In this document: positions 61,044 to 64,000 of the stretch, piece after piece
How the letters are laid out: every line of letters begins with the position of its first letter
Position numbering within the stretch: the stretch's first letter is position 1
Assembly (NCBI RefSeq): GCF_000719975.1
Contig: NZ_JOIJ01000006.1
Span: 1 to 64,000 of the forward strand
Origin: Prauserella rugosa
GTDB taxonomy: Bacteria; Actinomycetota; Actinomycetes; Mycobacteriales; Pseudonocardiaceae
Reading direction: 5' to 3'
DNA: 64,000 nucleotides
The notes under the pieces: generated by a model
What the model was told of the DNA's origin: nothing
Databases searched by the model: none
The model's input: only the letters and a program-made list of their open reading frames with translations
Position numbers and translations under genes: made by a program

Positions 61044-62165
61044 TCAGCTCTCGCCGGAGGGGGCGCCGTGCGTGCGGCGCGCGACGAAGTGCGGGGTGAG
61101 CGTGACGCGCCGCGGCTCACCGGCGGCGCGTCCCTCCTCGCCCGGCACACCGCGGGTACGACGACCGTTCCCCACGGCCGCCCCGTCGGCGGGGTTACCG
61201 TCGCCGGCGGCACTCGGGTCCGGCGACGCGTCCAGCACGGCGTCATCCCCCGAGACCCTGGCGACGAGCAACCTCGCCGCCGTGCACGCCATCTCGTCGA
61301 GGTCGTGGCGGACGGTGCTCAGCTCGAAACTCGCCCACGAGGCCATGGGGATGTCGTCGAAGCCCACGACCGACAGCTGTTCCGGGATCGCGATGCCCAG
61401 GCGCCGCGCGGTGTCGATCACGCCGATCGCCACGACGTCGTTGCCACAGAACACGGCCGTCGGAGCCGGGTCGGCCGCCCACAGTTCCGCCAACGCGGCG
61501 GCACCGGTCTCGAATTCGAACGGGCCGTGGCGCACGTGGGCCGGACGCAGGGCGATCCCCGCATCGGCCAGCCCCTGCCGGAAGCCGATCTCCCGGTCGC
61601 GACCGGTGCTGGTGTTGTCGGGACCGAAGATCGCACCGATGCGGGTGTGTCCCGCACGGACCAGTTCCTCGGCGACGAGCTCGCCACCTCGACGGTTGTC
61701 GACCACGACGGCGTCGGCGGGGACGGTGCCCTCCCGGTTGAGGTAGACGAACGGCAGTCCGCGCCGATCCAGCTCCGCGGGCAGCCCCGAATCCAGTGTG
61801 GACGTGGCCAGCACGAGGCCGTCGATCGACCGGTCGACGAGCCGGTCCGCCGCGGCCGTCGCCTCCGACCGCTCGGTGAAGAGCATCATGCGGTAGCCGA
61901 GCCGTTCGAGCTCGTCGTGCAGGGGGCCGACGAGGTGCGGATAGAACGGATTGGTCAGGTCGGTGACGAGGACGCCGATACGGTGACTGATCCGCGTCGA
62001 CAGGCTGCGGCCCGCCTCGCTGGGAACGTAGTTGAGCGCCTCGGCCGCCGTGCGTACCTTGCGCACGGTGTCGGCCGACACGCGGGGATCCCCGCGGAGC
62101 GCCCTCGACACGGTCGGCTGCGACACGCCTGCCAGTCGAGCCACGTCGCGACTGGTGATCCCCAC
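61044..62165 (-). CDS. LacI-family transcriptional regulator
   Basis: The 373-residue protein has the LacI helix-turn-helix (TSRDVARLAGVSQPTVSRAL) and hinge (LNYVPSEAGRSLSTRISHRI). The periplasmic-binding-protein-like effector domain follows (VLVTDLTNPFYPHLVG, GHTRIGAIFGPD, SVVGFDDIPMASW). About 50 residues of Gly/Asp/Arg linker lie before the last strand (VTLTPHFVARRT), longer than usual. It lies between the importer operon and the bicupin gene and probably controls both. GTG start at 62163-62165. Confidence 0.94.
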   Translation of the reverse strand: MGITSRDVARLAGVSQPTVSRALRGDPRVSADTVRKVRTAAEALNYVPSEAGRSLSTRISHRIGVLVTDLTNPFYPHLVGPLHDELERLGYRMMLFTERSEATAAADRLVDRSIDGLVLATSTLDSGLPAELDRRGLPFVYLNREGTVPADAVVVDNRRGGELVAEELVRAGHTRIGAIFGPDNTSTGRDREIGFRQGLADAGIALRPAHVRHGPFEFETGAAALAELWAADPAPTAVFCGNDVVAIGVIDTARRLGIAIPEQLSVVGFDDIPMASWASFELSTVRHDLDEMACTAARLLVARVSGDDAVLDASPDPSAAGDGNPADGAAVGNGRRTRGVPGEEGRAAGEPRRVTLTPHFVARRTHGAPSGES

Positions 62166-62194
62166 GTAGTCCTCCCCGTTCTCGTCCGGTCAGA

Positions 62195-62202
62195 GCATAC
62201 GT
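62195..62202. promoter_or_regulatory. putative LacI operator upstream of its own gene
   Basis: GCATACGT, 30 bases before the lacI-type GTG, shares GCATACGT with the bicupin site and ATACG with the importer site. Suggests autoregulation. The flanks are not palindromic, so this is the weakest of the three sites. Confidence 0.4.
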
Positions 62203-62240
62203 CCTCGCACGCATCTCGACCCAGCCGACCCTGGTGACGG

Positions 62241-62282
62241 TTGACAACGAGCACCCCGCTCCGACTAGTGTGCATACGTATG
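62241..62282 (+). promoter_or_regulatory. bicupin promoter, leaderless, with overlapping LacI operator
   Basis: TTGACA (62241-62246) and TAGTGT (62266-62271) are 19 bases apart; ACTAGT at 62264 gives spacing 17. Transcription would start on or next to the ATG at 62280. The perfect palindrome CATACGTATG (62273-62282) overlaps the start codon and has the central CG usual for LacI-family operators. Confidence 0.6.
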
Positions 62283-63443
62283 AAGCAAACGGACGTGACC
62301 GCGTACAACGACTCCGTGATCGTGACCGAGGCCGAGGCGAGCAGGCGCACCATCCGCCGCAGCGACTTCGTCTCCTGCAACCAGGCGTTCATCGACTGCC
62401 GGACGCCCGGGTCCGATCGCAAGGAGAACTACGCGATGATCGGGCCGGGCGTGTCGCAGAACTCCGATCAGGTCGTGAACCTGCGTGAGCCGCACGGCTA
62501 CAACATCGGCGCCGCCGCGATGCCCCACGGCATCACCAACAACCTGCACCTGCACTTCACCGCCGAGGTCTTCTACTGCTTCCGCGGTGAGTTCCTGCTC
62601 CGCTGGGGAGCCGACGGCAAAGACGGCGAGCTGGTCCTGCGTGAGGGCGACATCGCCTCGCTTCCGACGTGGATCTTCCGCGGGTTCACCAACATCGGAC
62701 CGGACGACGGCTGGCTGTTCACCACGCTCGGGCACGACGACACCGGCGGCATCATCTGGGGGCCGTCGGTGCTGCGTCAGGCCGCCGAGCACGGTCTCTA
62801 CCTGACCACCGAGAGCACACTCATCGACACCGAGGCCGGCGACGAGCGGCCGGATCCCGACGAGCTCGTGCAACCGATGACCGACGAGCAGATCGCGAGC
62901 CTGCGCAGCTACTCGGTGGAGCAGATGCGCAAGCGGGTGGCCTCGCTCGACGAACTGGAGTTCTCGTCCCTCCCGTTCCTCGACAGCCTGCTGCCCGGTG
63001 GCGGGGCCGAACTGGCCCTCGTCATCGGATACGGGATGTCCGAGGACCGGCACCAGGAGCCGCCGATCCACAATCCGCACGGGCACAACGTCGCGTGGCT
63101 GCGCGCCGAGCCCGGCAAGGGCATGCGCGCCCACCGCCACCACGAGACGCAGGTGTTGCTGGTGAAGGACGGCGAGTGGGAGGTCACCCTCAACACCGAC
63201 GACGAGGTCACCGTCCTCCTCGGACCGTGGGACATGCTCTCGGTGCCGCGCGGGGCATGGCGCTCGATCCGCAACGCCGGCGACGACACGGCGTCGATGC
63301 TCGTCATCAACAGCGGCGACGGGCGGGTGCGCCTCCAGTGGGAGGACGAGGTGCCCAAGGCCGCGGCCGACACCGGGATCGCGCTCGACCACAACGGTTA
63401 CGTCGCTCCGTATGCGCTGGTTCCGAGGAAGATCGGCGAATGA
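62280..63443 (+). CDS. two-domain cupin protein (possible dioxygenase or isomerase)
   Basis: The 387-residue bicupin has metal-binding motifs in both domains: His90, His92 and Glu96 (NNLHLHFTAEVFYCFRGEF) in the first, and His285, His287 and Glu289 (MRAHRHHETQVLLVKDGEW) in the second. Each is followed by the barrel-closing Pro/Gly strand. Family members include gentisate- and quercetinase-like dioxygenases and sugar isomerases. The ATG at 62280 coincides with the predicted transcription start. The stop overlaps the hydrolase ATG. Confidence 0.85.
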   Translation: MKQTDVTAYNDSVIVTEAEASRRTIRRSDFVSCNQAFIDCRTPGSDRKENYAMIGPGVSQNSDQVVNLREPHGYNIGAAAMPHGITNNLHLHFTAEVFYCFRGEFLLRWGADGKDGELVLREGDIASLPTWIFRGFTNIGPDDGWLFTTLGHDDTGGIIWGPSVLRQAAEHGLYLTTESTLIDTEAGDERPDPDELVQPMTDEQIASLRSYSVEQMRKRVASLDELEFSSLPFLDSLLPGGGAELALVIGYGMSEDRHQEPPIHNPHGHNVAWLRAEPGKGMRAHRHHETQVLLVKDGEWEVTLNTDDEVTVLLGPWDMLSVPRGAWRSIRNAGDDTASMLVINSGDGRVRLQWEDEVPKAAADTGIALDHNGYVAPYALVPRKIGE

Positions 63444-64000
63444 CGGACGATCCCGTCGTCACGGTGTCCGGCATGCTCTGTGATGCCGGGCTGTGGGACG
63501 ACGTCCGGCCCGCGCTGGGCCAGGCGGTCGTCGACGTCGTACCCACCGGGCCGAGCATCGGCGACATGGCCGAGGAGGTCCTCGCCTCCACCGATCGTCC
63601 GTTCGTCCTCATCGGACTGAGTCTCGGTGCGATCGTCGGCTTCGAGGTACTGCGGCGCGCGCCCGAGCGCGTGCGCGCGTTCGCCGCGATGTCGACGAAC
63701 GCGGGCGCACCCACCCCGGCCCAGCTCGACGGATGGGCCCGGTTGGACGCCCGCACCGTGGACGGCGAGTTCACCGCACTCGTCCACGACACCGTCCTGC
63801 CGACGATGTTCGCCTCCCCCGAACCACCCGCGGAGCACGCCCGCCGATTCACCGACATGGCCGCGCGCGTGGGACCGCGGGTGCTGCGCAGGCAGCTCGC
63901 CGCACAGGCCACGCGCACCGACGCCGTGCCGCGCCTGGCCGACGTCACCGTCCCCACGCTCGTGCTGGGCGGCACCGCCGACGCACTGTGCCCGCCCGCG
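63440..64000 (+). CDS. alpha/beta hydrolase, C-terminus beyond window
   Basis: The visible 187 residues start MTDDPVVTVSGMLCDAGLWD. They contain the nucleophile elbow GLSLGAIVGFEVL (Ser near residue 60) and reach TLVLGGTADALCPP, where the acid residue usually lies. The catalytic His is off the edge. ATGA overlap with the bicupin gene suggests the two act on consecutive intermediates. The substrate is unknown. Confidence 0.9.
   Translation, partial: MTDDPVVTVSGMLCDAGLWDDVRPALGQAVVDVVPTGPSIGDMAEEVLASTDRPFVLIGLSLGAIVGFEVLRRAPERVRAFAAMSTNAGAPTPAQLDGWARLDARTVDGEFTALVHDTVLPTMFASPEPPAEHARRFTDMAARVGPRVLRRQLAAQATRTDAVPRLADVTVPTLVLGGTADALCPPA

Overview
The window is chromosomal DNA from a high-GC actinomycete. 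The gene order metK–coaBC–rpoZ–gmk–mihF–pyrF–carB–carA–pyrC–pyrB–pyrR / bldD / nusB–efp–pepQ–aroQ–aroB–aroK–aroC, a BldD with an intact c-di-GMP signature and a DasR-type operator at a PTS locus all point to Actinomycetia. The overall gene content looks most like Pseudonocardiaceae (Saccharomonospora/Prauserella/Amycolatopsis-like). The family assignment is an inference; no rRNA is present. Both edges cut genes: metK on the left and an alpha/beta hydrolase on the right.

Region 1 (1–22.1 kb) is core housekeeping DNA, mostly on the minus strand. It holds metK, CoA synthesis (coaBC), rpoZ, gmk, the actinobacterial integration host factor mihF, and a complete de novo pyrimidine operon (pyrR-pyrB-pyrC-PH-like membrane protein-carA-carB-pyrF) linked by 1–4 bp overlaps. 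A PyrR-type RNA hairpin sits next to the pyrR ribosome binding site. A tandem duplication between pyrB and pyrC creates two extra start sites with mini-ORFs. bldD stands alone on the plus strand. nusB, efp, pepQ and the aro cluster follow, with an A24 prepilin peptidase at their 5' end and a GH43-like secreted lipoprotein between pepQ and aroQ.

Region 2 (22.3–38.5 kb) is mixed. A phosphotransferase locus (EIIA, EIIB, EIIC, HPr) has a DasR (dre) operator and is therefore probably for N-acetylglucosamine. A serine hydrolase and a siderophore-interacting flavoprotein with an IdeR/DtxR box follow. Next come a ChoD-type GMC oxidoreductase, TetR, histidine phosphatase, an SDR, a secreted subtilase, an unusual HTH regulator, an acyl-CoA synthetase, a PolA-like polymerase with no visible exonuclease motif, and an SDR with an extra N-terminal domain.

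Region 3 (38.5–50.5 kb) is an accessory catabolic island. A TetR, an SDR and an aldehyde dehydrogenase read left. To the right run GntR, hydantoinase/carboxylase A and B subunits (B carries a C-terminal Cys4 module), an isopropylmalate/tartrate-dehydrogenase-like enzyme, a second GntR and an MHS-family transporter. Two short tandem-repeat arrays (13 bp and 15 bp) lie in its intergenic spaces. The substrate is unknown.

Region 4 (50.6–64 kb) starts with an NDH-2-like oxidoreductase, then holds what looks like an undescribed catabolic/uptake system. It consists of a nitrilase-family amidohydrolase, two paralogous double-NTF2 (SnoaL-like) proteins, a stand-alone histidinol-dehydrogenase homologue with all zinc ligands, a LysR regulator, a three-gene sugar-type ABC importer without its own ATPase, a LacI regulator, a bicupin and an alpha/beta hydrolase. 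Palindromes at the LysR start and three matching ATACGY-type sites around the LacI gene suggest a two-regulator circuit. Several promoters here place transcription starts on or next to the ATG (leaderless mRNA). No tRNA, rRNA, CRISPR array, IS element or prophage gene was seen.
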